9,939 nt of DNA, taken from the NCBI GenBank assembly GCA_902463875.1, contig CABQHR010000054.1, positions 1-9,939 of the forward strand, read 5' to 3'. This stretch comes from an uncultured Collinsella sp. (lineage in GTDB: Bacteria; Actinomycetota; Coriobacteriia; Coriobacteriales; Coriobacteriaceae). This document shows positions 1 to 7,786 of the stretch, piece after piece (position 1 is the first letter of the stretch; each line of letters begins with the position of its first letter). A program made the translations under genes and the position numbers. The notes under the pieces are model-generated. The model saw only the letters and a list, made by a program, of their open reading frames with translations. It made no database searches and was not told the DNA's origin.

Positions 1-1768
1 CGCCGATCTCCTTGAGGATGCCGTTCTTCTCGAGCTCGGTGTAGGCAAAGTAGGTCTTCTCTTTGCAGTTGATCTCGTAGAGCGGCGACTCGGCGATATA
101 CACGTAGCCCTCGTCGATAAGTGTGGGCACCAGGCGGTAGAGCATGGTGAGTACGAGCGTGCGGATGTGATAACCGTCGACGTCGGCGTCCGTACAGATG
201 ATGACCTTGTTCCAGTTGAGATTATCCAGGTCAAAGGCACCGAGGTTCTTGATGCGCTTGTCCTTGATCTCTACGCCGCAGCCCAGCACGCGCATGAGGT
301 CCATGATGATGTCGGACTTAAAGATGCGCGGGTAGTCCTCCTTCAGGCAGTTGAGGATCTTACCGCGAACGGGCATAACGCCCTGGAACTCGGCATCGCG
401 CGAGGTGCGGATGGCGCCTGCTGCCGAGTCGCCCTCTACGATGTAGATCTCGCGACGGTCCTTGTCTTTGGAGCGGCAGTCGATGAACTTCTGCACGCGG
501 TTGGCCATGTCGGTCTTCTGCTGCAGATTGGTCTTGATGCTCTGGCGCGTCTTCTCGGCGTTCTCGCGCGAGCGCTTGTTGATGAGCACCTGCTCCATGA
601 TCTTGTTGGCGGCGTCTTTGTTCTCGATCAGATAGGTCGAGAGGCGCTCCTTAAAGAATGCCGTCATCGCCTGCTGGATAAAGCGGTTATTGATGGCCTT
701 CTTAGTCTGGTTTTCGTAGGACGTCTGGGTGGAGAAGCAGTTGGTCACCAGCACCAGACAGTCCTGGACGTCCTGCCACTTAATGCCGCTCTCGTTTTTG
801 TTGTACTTGCCCTGTTGCTTGATGTAGGCATCGATGGCGCTGGTCAGAGCGCTGCGGGCGGCCTTTTCGGGCGAACCGCCGTTCTCGAGCCATGACGAGT
901 TGTGGTAGTACTCCTGCATCATGAAGGTGCGCGAGAAGCACATGCACGCGGTAATCTTGACGTTGTAGTCGGGCAGGTCCTCGCGGTCGCGACCGCGGCG
1001 GTCGGCCTCGATAAAGAAGGGCTCGGTGAGGTAGTCGGCACCGACCTTCTCGAGCACATAGTCCTCGATGCCCTTGGGGTAGCAAAAGTCCTCTTCGGAA
1101 AACTCGCCATCGTCGCCCTCGATGCGCAGGCGGAAGGTAACGTTGGCGTTGACCACGGCCTGGCGGCGCATGGTCTCGCGATACCAATCGTGGGGGATGC
1201 TGATGGAGGTGAAGACCTCAAGATCGGGGCGCCACTTGATGGTGGTGCCGGTGCGGTCCTCGTCGCTGGGCTCAATCTCGAGCGCCTTCTTTTTGGCGCC
1301 GACGACCTTGCCCTTCTTAAAGTGTAAGGAGTACTTGTTACCGTCACGCCAGACGGTGACGTCCATGTACTCGGAGGCGTACTGGGTCGCGCAGGAGCCC
1401 AGGCCGTTGGTGCCGAGCGAGAAGTCGTAGTCGCCGCCCTGGTTGTTGTTATACTTGCCGCCGGCGTAGAGCTCGCAAAAGACGAGCTCCCAGTTAAAGC
1501 GCTTCTCGGAGGGGTTCCAGTCGAGCGGGCAGCCGCGGCCGTTGTCCTCTACCTGGATGGAGCCATCGCGAAAGGCGGTAAGGGTGATGAGCTTGCCGTA
1601 GCCCTGGCGCGCCTCGTCAACGGCGTTGGACAGGATCTCGAAGGCGGCATGCGCGCAACCGTCGAGTCCGTCCGAGCCAAAGATGACGGCGGGGCGCAGG
1701 CGTACGCGCTCCTCGTCCTTGAGCTGACGAATACTGTCGTTACCATAGTTTGCGGTGTTTTTTGCCAT
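1..1768 (-). CDS. Type IIA DNA topoisomerase subunit B (ParE/GyrB-like), C-terminus cut by window edge
   Basis: This is the ATPase and Toprim subunit of a gyrase or topoisomerase IV; with a GyrA/ParC-type partner it passes one DNA duplex through another. The frame is open for 589 codons to the left edge, so roughly 50-60 residues are missing if it has the usual length of about 640. The GHKL ATPase domain shows FEILSNAVDEA (catalytic Glu44, Asn48), VEDNGRG (Asp75), GTNGLG (119-124) and the QTK loop (354-356). The Toprim domain shows IVEGDSAAG (Glu445) and CTDADVDGYHIRT (Asp527, 529, 531). The region near residue 25, RPAVIFGSDGLDG, replaces the canonical RPGMYIG, which marks the divergent family of Clostridia and Coriobacteriia, so the gyrB or parE symbol is withheld. 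The ATG at 1768 has no in-frame alternative nearby. AAAGGAG lies 16 nt upstream, which is long; a GAGAG 5 nt upstream may serve instead. All key residues are present. Confidence 0.93.
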   Translation of the reverse strand, partial: MAKNTANYGNDSIRQLKDEERVRLRPAVIFGSDGLDGCAHAAFEILSNAVDEARQGYGKLITLTAFRDGSIQVEDNGRGCPLDWNPSEKRFNWELVFCELYAGGKYNNNQGGDYDFSLGTNGLGSCATQYASEYMDVTVWRDGNKYSLHFKKGKVVGAKKKALEIEPSDEDRTGTTIKWRPDLEVFTSISIPHDWYRETMRRQAVVNANVTFRLRIEGDDGEFSEEDFCYPKGIEDYVLEKVGADYLTEPFFIEADRRGRDREDLPDYNVKITACMCFSRTFMMQEYYHNSSWLENGGSPEKAARSALTSAIDAYIKQQGKYNKNESGIKWQDVQDCLVLVTNCFSTQTSYENQTKKAINNRFIQQAMTAFFKERLSTYLIENKDAANKIMEQVLINKRSRENAEKTRQSIKTNLQQKTDMANRVQKFIDCRSKDKDRREIYIVEGDSAAGAIRTSRDAEFQGVMPVRGKILNCLKEDYPRIFKSDIIMDLMRVLGCGVEIKDKRIKNLGAFDLDNLNWNKVIICTDADVDGYHIRTLVLTMLYRLVPTLIDEGYVYIAESPLYEINCKEKTYFAYTELEKNGILKEIG

Positions 1769-1866
1769 GCTCGCTCTCTCGATACTCCTTTGCTGCGTTT
1801 AAGTCATATAGATAGTCAAGGTAGCATAGCCCAGCCCTTGGGCGATTCCACCCAACACGAAATCCA

Positions 1867-1882
1867 TCGAACAATCGTTCGG
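1867..1882. promoter_or_regulatory. Candidate LexA (SOS) operator
   Basis: The sequence TCGAACAATCGTTCGG has two 5-bp arms (CGAAC/GTTCG) separated by 4 bp. It matches the actinobacterial SOS box TCGAAC-N4-GTTCGA at 11 of 12 defined positions and also fits the general Gram-positive core GAAC-N4-GTTC. It lies 98 bp upstream of the topoisomerase start codon and about 250 bp upstream of the lipoprotein. A lone TCGAAC half-site follows at 1923-1928. The match is visible in the sequence; binding by LexA and the regulated gene are inferred, and such a motif can occur by chance. Confidence 0.4.
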
Positions 1883-1948
1883 ATTAACGGGTAAAACGTG
1901 TCGTGCGGATTGTTGTTCCGAATCGAACATTGGGACAAGCGTCTCGTT

Positions 1949-1992
1949 TTATGGGCCACGGGCGTGCGTGTGCGAGTCCCTTTGGCCCATAA
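1949..1992. repeat. Perfect 10-bp inverted repeat (hairpin) upstream of the lipoprotein gene
   Basis: TTATGGGCCA (1949-1958) and TGGCCCATAA (1983-1992) are exact reverse complements around a 24-nt interval; GGG (1960-1962) and CCC (1978-1980) can add a short inner stem. No T-run follows on either strand, so this is not an intrinsic terminator. The right arm can also pair with TTATTTGGGCC at 2010-2020, giving a mutually exclusive second stem. The position 145-190 nt before the lipoprotein start would allow an operator or a 5'-leader structure, but the role is unknown. Confidence 0.5.
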
Positions 1993-2121
1993 GGAACGCT
2001 GGCGGGTCGTTATTTGGGCCGTGGGTCACTTCGCCGGCGTCGTGTTTTGTCATACGCTCATAGTGGAAGCCGATGCCACGGGGTCGACTTGGGACTCGGG
2101 CAACGGATGAGCTGCAAGCCG

Positions 2122-2128
2122 AAAGGAG
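2122..2128 (+). promoter_or_regulatory. Ribosome binding site of the lipoprotein gene
   Basis: AAAGGAG lies 8 nt before the ATG at 2137. It selects that start over the upstream in-frame codons (the frame is open from 2014), over the in-frame GTG at 2131, which is only 2 nt away, and over the second ATG at 2140. Confidence 0.8.
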
Positions 2129-2136
2129 CGGTGAGG

Positions 2137-3153
2137 ATGATGAAGCCCATGACGAAGAAGCTGCTGTTAGGAATTCCCACCGTGACGCTTTCGGCCGTGC
2201 TGGCATGTACGGTGGCCGGCTGCGGCGGTAATGCGCCGAGTGGCTCGGGCGGGAGCGCACCTGTGCAGGAGAAGGCCGAGAAGCCCAAGGCCTATGAGTC
2301 GCAGACGGTCGAGGTGGCAGGCATTACCTATGAGTCGGTGGCTCACGGTACGTTCTATCGCGGTGATGCCAAGAAGCAGGACGGCTTTTACCTGCACATC
2401 AAGATTACCAACAACAACACAAAGAACAAGACGTTCAGTTCCTTTAACGTGCATGCTGCCCAGGGCGATCTTGAGGCAGACGACCCGTTGTTTACTTCCG
2501 GCAAGGCGGCCGTGCTCGACTACGTTGCAAGCGAGGCTCCCGATGAGCTTCACGAGGGCATCGATCTTTCCAAGAGGCCAGATATCGGCCCGGGCGAGAC
2601 CGTTGAGTACGTGTATTTTTGGGCCCCCAAGACGGCGTACTACGGGCCCATCACTGTCGAGTTCGTAGACGCTTACGCCCCCGCCAAGAATTATGAGGCC
2701 ATGCACTTTGACACCACGGGATGCGAGACCAAGGAGTTCAAGGCGGCCGGCGGCGTGGCCGATTCTGGTGACGCGGCCAATATGACCGGCATCGCTTGCG
2801 CATCGTACAGTATCGAGGCCGCCGATGGGTACACGCTGGATTCGTCCAACGAAGAGCACGAAAAGGCAAACTTCTTCCACGACGAGACTGGAGGACGCCT
2901 GAACATCAGCATCTTCCCGCGCTCGCCGGAGGAGGAAGTTGCAAGCCTGGAGCAGATCTATGAAGGCAAGGAAACGACAACCGACCAGGTCGAGTACAAC
3001 GGCATAACGTGGCTGCGCTTTACCGGTCCCGACAACGGCCATACGCTATTTGCGACGGCTCCCGCGACGGGCGAGACCGTCCGCGTGTCGATTGGCTGGA
3101 AGATCGACTGGGATGCCGCCGTGCCCATGATGGAGGCACTGAAGCTCAAGTAA
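2137..3153 (+). CDS. Putative cell-envelope lipoprotein with an Ig-like (DUF4352/DUF5067-type) domain and a second C-terminal domain
   Basis: This is a 338-residue protein anchored to the outer face of the membrane by a lipid. The N-terminus has a basic start (MMKPMTKK), a hydrophobic stretch and the lipobox VAGC, so Cys29 should be the lipidated residue; Cys24 (VLAC) is a weaker alternative. A Gly/Ser/Lys-rich spacer (30-54) follows. Residues about 55-178 look like the beta-sandwich of Gram-positive lipoproteins (DUF4352/DUF5067 type): a GFYLHIKITNNN strand followed by IGPGETVEYVYFW. After a short spacer, residues about 220-338 form a second alpha/beta-looking domain, faintly like PsbP/DUF1795 domains. 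No catalytic motif is seen, and the function is unknown. It stands alone as a transcription unit, ending at a strong terminator and convergent with the surface-protein gene. Domain names are from memory of family patterns, not a search. Confidence 0.88.
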   Translation: MMKPMTKKLLLGIPTVTLSAVLACTVAGCGGNAPSGSGGSAPVQEKAEKPKAYESQTVEVAGITYESVAHGTFYRGDAKKQDGFYLHIKITNNNTKNKTFSSFNVHAAQGDLEADDPLFTSGKAAVLDYVASEAPDELHEGIDLSKRPDIGPGETVEYVYFWAPKTAYYGPITVEFVDAYAPAKNYEAMHFDTTGCETKEFKAAGGVADSGDAANMTGIACASYSIEAADGYTLDSSNEEHEKANFFHDETGGRLNISIFPRSPEEEVASLEQIYEGKETTTDQVEYNGITWLRFTGPDNGHTLFATAPATGETVRVSIGWKIDWDAAVPMMEALKLK

Positions 3154-3181
3154 CGCCGCGATTCTTACGTCAGGCGACTCA

Positions 3182-3216
3182 GGGCTGGCTCCGAGTTATC
3201 GGGGCCAGCCCCTTTT
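3182..3216 (+). terminator. Intrinsic terminator of the lipoprotein gene
   Basis: A 13-bp stem (3182-3194 with 3199-3211, one T-G wobble) closed by the 4-nt loop GTTA is followed by CTTTT. It begins 28 nt after the stop codon. Read on the minus strand the hairpin lacks a U-tract, so it serves mainly the plus-strand gene. A weaker outer pairing (CGACTC before it, GAGTCG near 3232-3237) and the palindromic GCCGAGTCGGC at 3229-3239 flank it; the latter lies just past the end of the convergent surface-protein gene. Confidence 0.85.
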
Positions 3217-3263
3217 GGTGTTCGATGAGCCGAGTCGGCGTCTCACACAAAAGTAACTAGGAG

Positions 3264-6200
3264 CTAGCGAGGCCTATCCGAATTGACCTCATTGGCGGTG
3301 TCTTTTTCGAGCGCCGTGCGGCGGACGCTGTAGGCGACAAGGCCGGCACCAGCTGCGGCGAGTGCTGCTGCGGCTGCGGTTAGGGGGACGTTGCTGTCGC
3401 CCGTGCCGGCGAGCGCGCCCGCTTTTCTGGAGCGCTTGTTATTGCCGTGATCCTTGCCGCTGCCAGAGCCACTGCCGCCACCGGAGCTGCTTCCGTCGGA
3501 ACCACCTCCACTCGAGCCACCATCGCCGTCTACCGTCATTGGGGCGTCGTGAAGTCCTGTCGTATCCGCGCTGTCGCATACGCCGACCTGAACTTCTGAG
3601 CGTTCGCATGCCGCGTCGGGCACATGAAGCTCGTGCAGAACGGCACTCAGCGCCGAGTTTGCGCCCGGTCGGATCTCCTCGAGCGTTACGGGATCGAGCG
3701 CCACCAGATTACGCGCCTTCGCATACAGCGTGACGCGTTTGCCCACTTCGTCGCTCCAGCTCTCGGGGATGGCGAAGCTCATGCGGAACTGTGCCGTGCA
3801 ACCCGGTGCCAGCACGGCGTTGCCGTTGTCGGCTACCAGCGGGTGCGTTGCAAAACGTGCGCCCAGCGTCTCGAGCGCGTACTTTACGTGTGCCATGTCG
3901 TTGGCCGAAGCGTCTTCGGCAAGCTCTGGATCGTAGATCGAAGCCATGCGTGCGTTCGCTCCGAATCCGATGGATGCGCTGGAGAACGGCTGGCTGGAGC
4001 CCTCTCGGTACAGATCGATTGTGCCGGCAGTCAGCAAAGTGTTGCCGTCGTTTCGCACCGTGACCATGAAGGATTCGCCTGCTGCTCCGGGCACCACCGC
4101 GCCCGAGGTAGCGACCGCGCCCGTCGGAGTGGCACACGCCACCAGAGGCACTTCGATGCCGTGCAGCTCTGCCTCGCTCTTCTCCGCGCTCACAATGTGC
4201 GTGGCGAGCGCGGAGAGCATGCCTCCCGACGTCAAAAATGTCGTTATCTGATCGATGGGATGGTCCAGCTCGCACATCACGAACGGCTCCGTGAACAGAT
4301 CGCCTGCCAAGGTGCTGGCGAAGATGCGGAAGTGCTTGCCCATCACTGCTACCGGGTTGCCTTCTTCGTCGTAGGTTTGCCCCACCTTGCCATCGGTGTT
4401 CTCTACATAGAGCGCGCACCTGCCGTTGTTGCTTACGCTAAACGATGCCGGGCCACAGCCTGCGGCACCCACGGGCTGCGTTGCAAATGCCGATGCGCCT
4501 CGCGTCCAAGTAATATGCTGCAGCTGCTCGTTGACGGTGGCCAAAAAGCCCGAATGTTGTGGCCACGGCACCGCATGGGGCACCGTGGCGTCTGGTGGCA
4601 TAACGCCCCAGCCCGCAATGGACTGGCCGATCACGGCGTACGATGCGCAGCCGCAACCGTCTGCGGTCTCGTACGCAACGGGCACCACCATTTTGCCGTT
4701 GATATTCTCGGGCTCGCTCAGCTCGATACTCGACGGTGCCTGCGGAAAGCGAAGAACTTGGCGGAACGTCAGGCTGTCGCCCAAATCATCCGACCACAGG
4801 GTAAAGCATTCCAGCGCAACCTCGGCCTCGCTGCCGAGCGCCTTCTCTGCGGTGGTTCCGCGGCGGTGGAGGTAGGCACCCGACAGGCGTCCGTCGACCA
4901 GCGTCTTGCCTACCGTGATGCGCGGGCACTGCAGGCAATGGTAGCCATCCTCCTGAAGGCGGCCGCGCGAGATGCTGCGCCACGACGTGTGCGATATCAC
5001 GCGAACTCCGTCGTTGCTTATGCGCAGGCGCACAACGGACAGTATGCCGGATGTGCTCGCCGTATCGAAAAGGGTGTTGTCGCCGGCGGGGCGCTCGCCC
5101 GAGACCAGCAGCACGTAGGCGTCCTGGTTTTCCCTCCCGTCTGTATATTCCACCACGTCGAAGTCGTAATCGAATATGCCGTCGCGCCCCACGTCGCCCT
5201 CGCCAAACCCAAGGGGGAAGTCCACGGGCGTGGGAGCGGACCACGTGCCGTTTGCCTTTGTGTGCACCACCAGGCGCGAGCGGCCATTGTCGCCGTAGCG
5301 CACCGAGGCGATACGGAACAGGCATTCTACGCCGGCAATCATCGTTAGCTTCATGTGGGCTTCGCTGAGCACGCCGGAAAACAGCACGTTGTCGCTCGAG
5401 GGCTTTATGCCGCCTCTCTCGTCCTCCGACACGCCGGCAGAATTGGCGTTCGAGTCCGCAACGGCGTTCGTCGCCTGGCCGATGTAGGTATACTCATACA
5501 TCGGCGCGGCATTTTCGTCATCTTCCATCAGGGCGTGGACGAAATGCTCGACCTGCCCCGTGTCGTCGCTCTCCGCGTCTGCCTCGAGTTCAATACGCGT
5601 GACCGCCCGGTCCCAATCGCGCACGACCGGCGCGGCGTTTACGGCGGTGGCTGCAACTTCGGCGCATGCGAGCAGCTCGGCATTGGTGACGATGGTGGCC
5701 GACGCGATAAACTGCGGCACGCCGCCCGACTCGGCATTGCCAGCCGCGCCAAAGCAGGCATCCAGCGTATATGGCGTGTCTCCGTCCAGTGCCAGCTCTG
5801 AGCGCTGGAGCACATACTGGTCGCCGTTGTTGACCGACATGTTCCACGAATCGAGAAGTGTGGGCCACGACCCCGACCAGGCCTTGGTGGTCCACTTGAA
5901 CATGACAAACTGGAGTATCACGTCGACATCGACGTCCGCGCCCGCGCGCAGGCGCGGAAGCTGGTGGCCGTCTGCCTTCTCGTACCCAATGAACAGTGTG
6001 AGGGATGCGGCACCGCGCACGGCGGACGAAGCGACGCCTGCAACGCCGGCTCCAAAGGTGACGGCAAGCCCGATCTGGATGGTGAATGATCCCGACGTAT
6101 TGGAATAGTCGAGCGAAATGTTTTTGAAGAACGCCGCACCGCTGCCGTGTGTGTGGGCGCCTACCGCGAGCGCCAGCTTTGCCAACACCCAAGGATTGAC

Positions 6201-7631
6201 GTTTAGGAAAAACGGCACCGGGCCCAAGGTGAACTGCTCGGTCCAGTTGAGGTCGGTTTTTACTTGGAAGAGGGCCTTAATATTGCCAAACGCCGGATCG
6301 TTGTTATCGCCCCAAGTTTTGCCTACCCAGTCGTAGGCGAGCGATCCGTACACCTGTGTGGCGATATCCATCGTGAACAGCAGCGTGCAATGGTGACGAA
6401 GCAGCTTGGTGTTTCTTGGGTCGGTGCCCGATCCGGCGCTCATGTTCTTGTATTGGTTCCACTTCCCCTCCATCTCGTCGAGGTAGCGGTTTGCCTGCTT
6501 GGCGCCCGACTCGCGCGGCGACTTCTTCCAGTACTCCGGATCAGGGTTGCCCGAATCGTTCATGTAACTGACTGGTTTGTATCCGCCGCCAAACAACACG
6601 TACCCGGCAAACGAGAAATCGAAGAGAATCGGAAACGTGGGCATCCAGCAGGTGAACTTGTTGCCGCCGATGCCGGGGAACGCCGCGGGGAAATCAAACG
6701 GAGTGATCTCTTGATCCATGGTGGTGGGAATGATGGTGGTCGAGCCCGATTCCGCCTTTGCGGCCGGCGCGGTGACAACGGCCATGGGGGAGGAGAGCGT
6801 GTAGGTTTTGCCTTGGTAGTCGAGCACAAAGCGTAGCTTGCACCCTTCTTCCAAAAGGCCCGACGCCGCATCGAGGAACTTGTCTTCGAGCGTGAACGTC
6901 GCCAGATTATCCGCGCCCGACGCGCTGGCCTTGACCTGGCCAATCTGCGTGACGGTTTCGGGCGAGCTGCCCACGGCGGGCATTACTTTGTTGATGCGCA
7001 GCGTTGCCTGCCCACCCTGCGGTAGATGGGCCTGTACGGTAAAGGCGTGCGTGTCGGGCTGCTCGTTTGCTTCATCGTCCTTGGGCATCGCCATGAACGT
7101 GGCGTCGGCGTACTGGATGTCCCACTCGTCGAACGTGAGCTGGCGGAAGTACGGCTCCCCGTCGGAGAGCGGACGCGTGGGCGCGGTAATGGCAGTACCG
7201 CCCTGGATACGCGCAAGGGGAATCTCGACATCGCGGTAGCCCGCCATGCTAATGGAGATGCCGCCGTTAAAGTCGTATGCGTCGAGAAGCGTTGCCTCGT
7301 CCACGTAGCCTTCCGAAAGAGGGGCGACCTCAAAGATGGCCGTGCCTTCTTCATCGGTCGTGGCGGCGAGCTGCTTGCCTGCGGCGTAGCGCGACGTGAG
7401 CGTGACCTTGGCGCCTGCGATAGGCGTATTCTTGTTGGCGACGTCGACCACGACCACACCAAACATGGTGCGCGAGAGAACGAGCACCCTGAAGGGGTCT
7501 TTTTCGTCGGCATGGGCTTCGGTGGGCGCGAACGGCAATATGAAGGCGTTTGTGCTTCCCGGCACGCGCGGCAACATAATGCTCGCTAACGAGGACGCTC
7601 CGGCGACAAGTAACGAACGGCGATCAAGCAT
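3264..7631 (-). CDS. Giant exported surface protein, Tat-type signal and LAGTG sorting signal, function unknown
   Basis: This 1455-residue protein is built for display on the cell wall. The N-terminus MLDRRSLLVAG has twin arginines (4-5) with RRxLL, as in Tat signals; a likely cleavage site is AHA-DE after Ala41. Residues about 55-160 resemble a carboxypeptidase-regulatory/Cna-B-like sandwich (IAGAKVTLTS, then TTDEEGTAIFEV). Residues about 310-600 are aromatic- and glycine-rich with alternating strand patterns. Residues about 745-1120 hold repeated short strand motifs (FRIASVRYGDNGRSRLVVHT, FSVSNNGRCALYVENTDGK) that suggest a beta-propeller. Residues about 1185-1310 look like a CARDB/Ig-like sandwich (FMVTVRNDGNTLL). 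A Gly/Ser linker (1369-1392) leads to LAGTGD (1407-1412), a hydrophobic segment and Arg-Arg plus a 17-residue tail. No catalytic motif is recognised. ATG 7631 is preferred over an upstream start at 7916 because it has GGGAG 6 nt upstream and begins the signal peptide. Domain calls are inferences. Confidence 0.85.
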   Translation of the reverse strand: MLDRRSLLVAGASSLASIMLPRVPGSTNAFILPFAPTEAHADEKDPFRVLVLSRTMFGVVVVDVANKNTPIAGAKVTLTSRYAAGKQLAATTDEEGTAIFEVAPLSEGYVDEATLLDAYDFNGGISISMAGYRDVEIPLARIQGGTAITAPTRPLSDGEPYFRQLTFDEWDIQYADATFMAMPKDDEANEQPDTHAFTVQAHLPQGGQATLRINKVMPAVGSSPETVTQIGQVKASASGADNLATFTLEDKFLDAASGLLEEGCKLRFVLDYQGKTYTLSSPMAVVTAPAAKAESGSTTIIPTTMDQEITPFDFPAAFPGIGGNKFTCWMPTFPILFDFSFAGYVLFGGGYKPVSYMNDSGNPDPEYWKKSPRESGAKQANRYLDEMEGKWNQYKNMSAGSGTDPRNTKLLRHHCTLLFTMDIATQVYGSLAYDWVGKTWGDNNDPAFGNIKALFQVKTDLNWTEQFTLGPVPFFLNVNPWVLAKLALAVGAHTHGSGAAFFKNISLDYSNTSGSFTIQIGLAVTFGAGVAGVASSAVRGAASLTLFIGYEKADGHQLPRLRAGADVDVDVILQFVMFKWTTKAWSGSWPTLLDSWNMSVNNGDQYVLQRSELALDGDTPYTLDACFGAAGNAESGGVPQFIASATIVTNAELLACAEVAATAVNAAPVVRDWDRAVTRIELEADAESDDTGQVEHFVHALMEDDENAAPMYEYTYIGQATNAVADSNANSAGVSEDERGGIKPSSDNVLFSGVLSEAHMKLTMIAGVECLFRIASVRYGDNGRSRLVVHTKANGTWSAPTPVDFPLGFGEGDVGRDGIFDYDFDVVEYTDGRENQDAYVLLVSGERPAGDNTLFDTASTSGILSVVRLRISNDGVRVISHTSWRSISRGRLQEDGYHCLQCPRITVGKTLVDGRLSGAYLHRRGTTAEKALGSEAEVALECFTLWSDDLGDSLTFRQVLRFPQAPSSIELSEPENINGKMVVPVAYETADGCGCASYAVIGQSIAGWGVMPPDATVPHAVPWPQHSGFLATVNEQLQHITWTRGASAFATQPVGAAGCGPASFSVSNNGRCALYVENTDGKVGQTYDEEGNPVAVMGKHFRIFASTLAGDLFTEPFVMCELDHPIDQITTFLTSGGMLSALATHIVSAEKSEAELHGIEVPLVACATPTGAVATSGAVVPGAAGESFMVTVRNDGNTLLTAGTIDLYREGSSQPFSSASIGFGANARMASIYDPELAEDASANDMAHVKYALETLGARFATHPLVADNGNAVLAPGCTAQFRMSFAIPESWSDEVGKRVTLYAKARNLVALDPVTLEEIRPGANSALSAVLHELHVPDAACERSEVQVGVCDSADTTGLHDAPMTVDGDGGSSGGGSDGSSSGGGSGSGSGKDHGNNKRSRKAGALAGTGDSNVPLTAAAAALAAAGAGLVAYSVRRTALEKDTANEVNSDRPR

Positions 7632-7786
7632 CTTGGGCTCCCATCCCGCAAGTATCGGTGGAAATAATCCAATTTTGCGAGAAGGCGCCACGTAGCGGTA
7701 GTGCCGTTCAAGGGTCAAAATGTCCAAATTGATCGAGCGAAGCGCCGGGTTCCGGAATGCGTTCGATGCGCTTGGCAGTCCGGTCG
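7632..7786 (-). promoter_or_regulatory. Leader/possible promoter region of the surface-protein gene
   Basis: These 155 bp separate the regulator stop from the surface-protein start. On the minus strand there is TTGACC near 7700-7705 and an AT-rich patch (AAAATTGGATTATTT) about 30-45 nt before the start codon, but no hexamer pair with good spacing. No intrinsic terminator for the upstream regulator is visible, so co-transcription from the regulator promoter, an internal promoter, or both are possible. Confidence 0.3.
7638..7642 (-). promoter_or_regulatory. Ribosome binding site that fixes the surface-protein start
   Basis: On the minus strand GGGAG lies 6 nt before the ATG at 7631. The reading frame stays open to 7916, but the extra 95 codons would overlap the 3' end of the regulator gene, encode a basic stretch unlike the rest, and bury the signal peptide, so the shorter start is chosen. 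Confidence 0.75.

Larger units (their letters stand above)
1769..2136. other. Divergent intergenic region between the topoisomerase and lipoprotein genes
   Basis: This stretch of 368 bp separates two divergently transcribed genes and must hold both promoters. I could not find a convincing -35/-10 pair for either: TTGTCA at 2047-2052 is a good -35 hexamer but has no matching -10 at 16-18 bp. What stands out is a LexA-box-like inverted repeat at 1867-1882 and a 10-bp inverted repeat at 1949-1958/1983-1992, listed separately. A 70-codon open frame at 1898-2110 starts with GTG, lacks a ribosome binding site and resembles nothing I know. Confidence 0.7.

Noticed and set aside
167..895. 242-codon open frame on the plus strand opposite the topoisomerase gene
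   Set aside because: The minus strand shows conserved ATPase and Toprim motifs through this stretch; the plus frame has no start signal or recognisable domain.
1898..2110. 70-codon GTG-started frame in the divergent intergenic region
   Set aside because: No ribosome binding site, no recognisable protein pattern, and it overlaps inverted repeats that are better read as regulatory DNA.
2167..3042. 291-codon open frame on the minus strand opposite the lipoprotein gene
   Set aside because: The sense frame has a lipobox, a good ribosome binding site and a terminator; the antisense frame has none of these and is a composition shadow.
3446..3540. Repetitive G/S-encoding tract as a possible DNA repeat element
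   Set aside because: It encodes the in-frame Gly/Ser linker before the sorting signal; the repetition follows from the protein composition.
3624..5348. 574-codon open frame on the plus strand, antisense to the surface-protein gene
   Set aside because: It lacks a ribosome binding site, is rich in Arg, His and Cys, has no domain-like pattern, and exists because the third-position G/C bias of the sense gene suppresses stops on the opposite strand.
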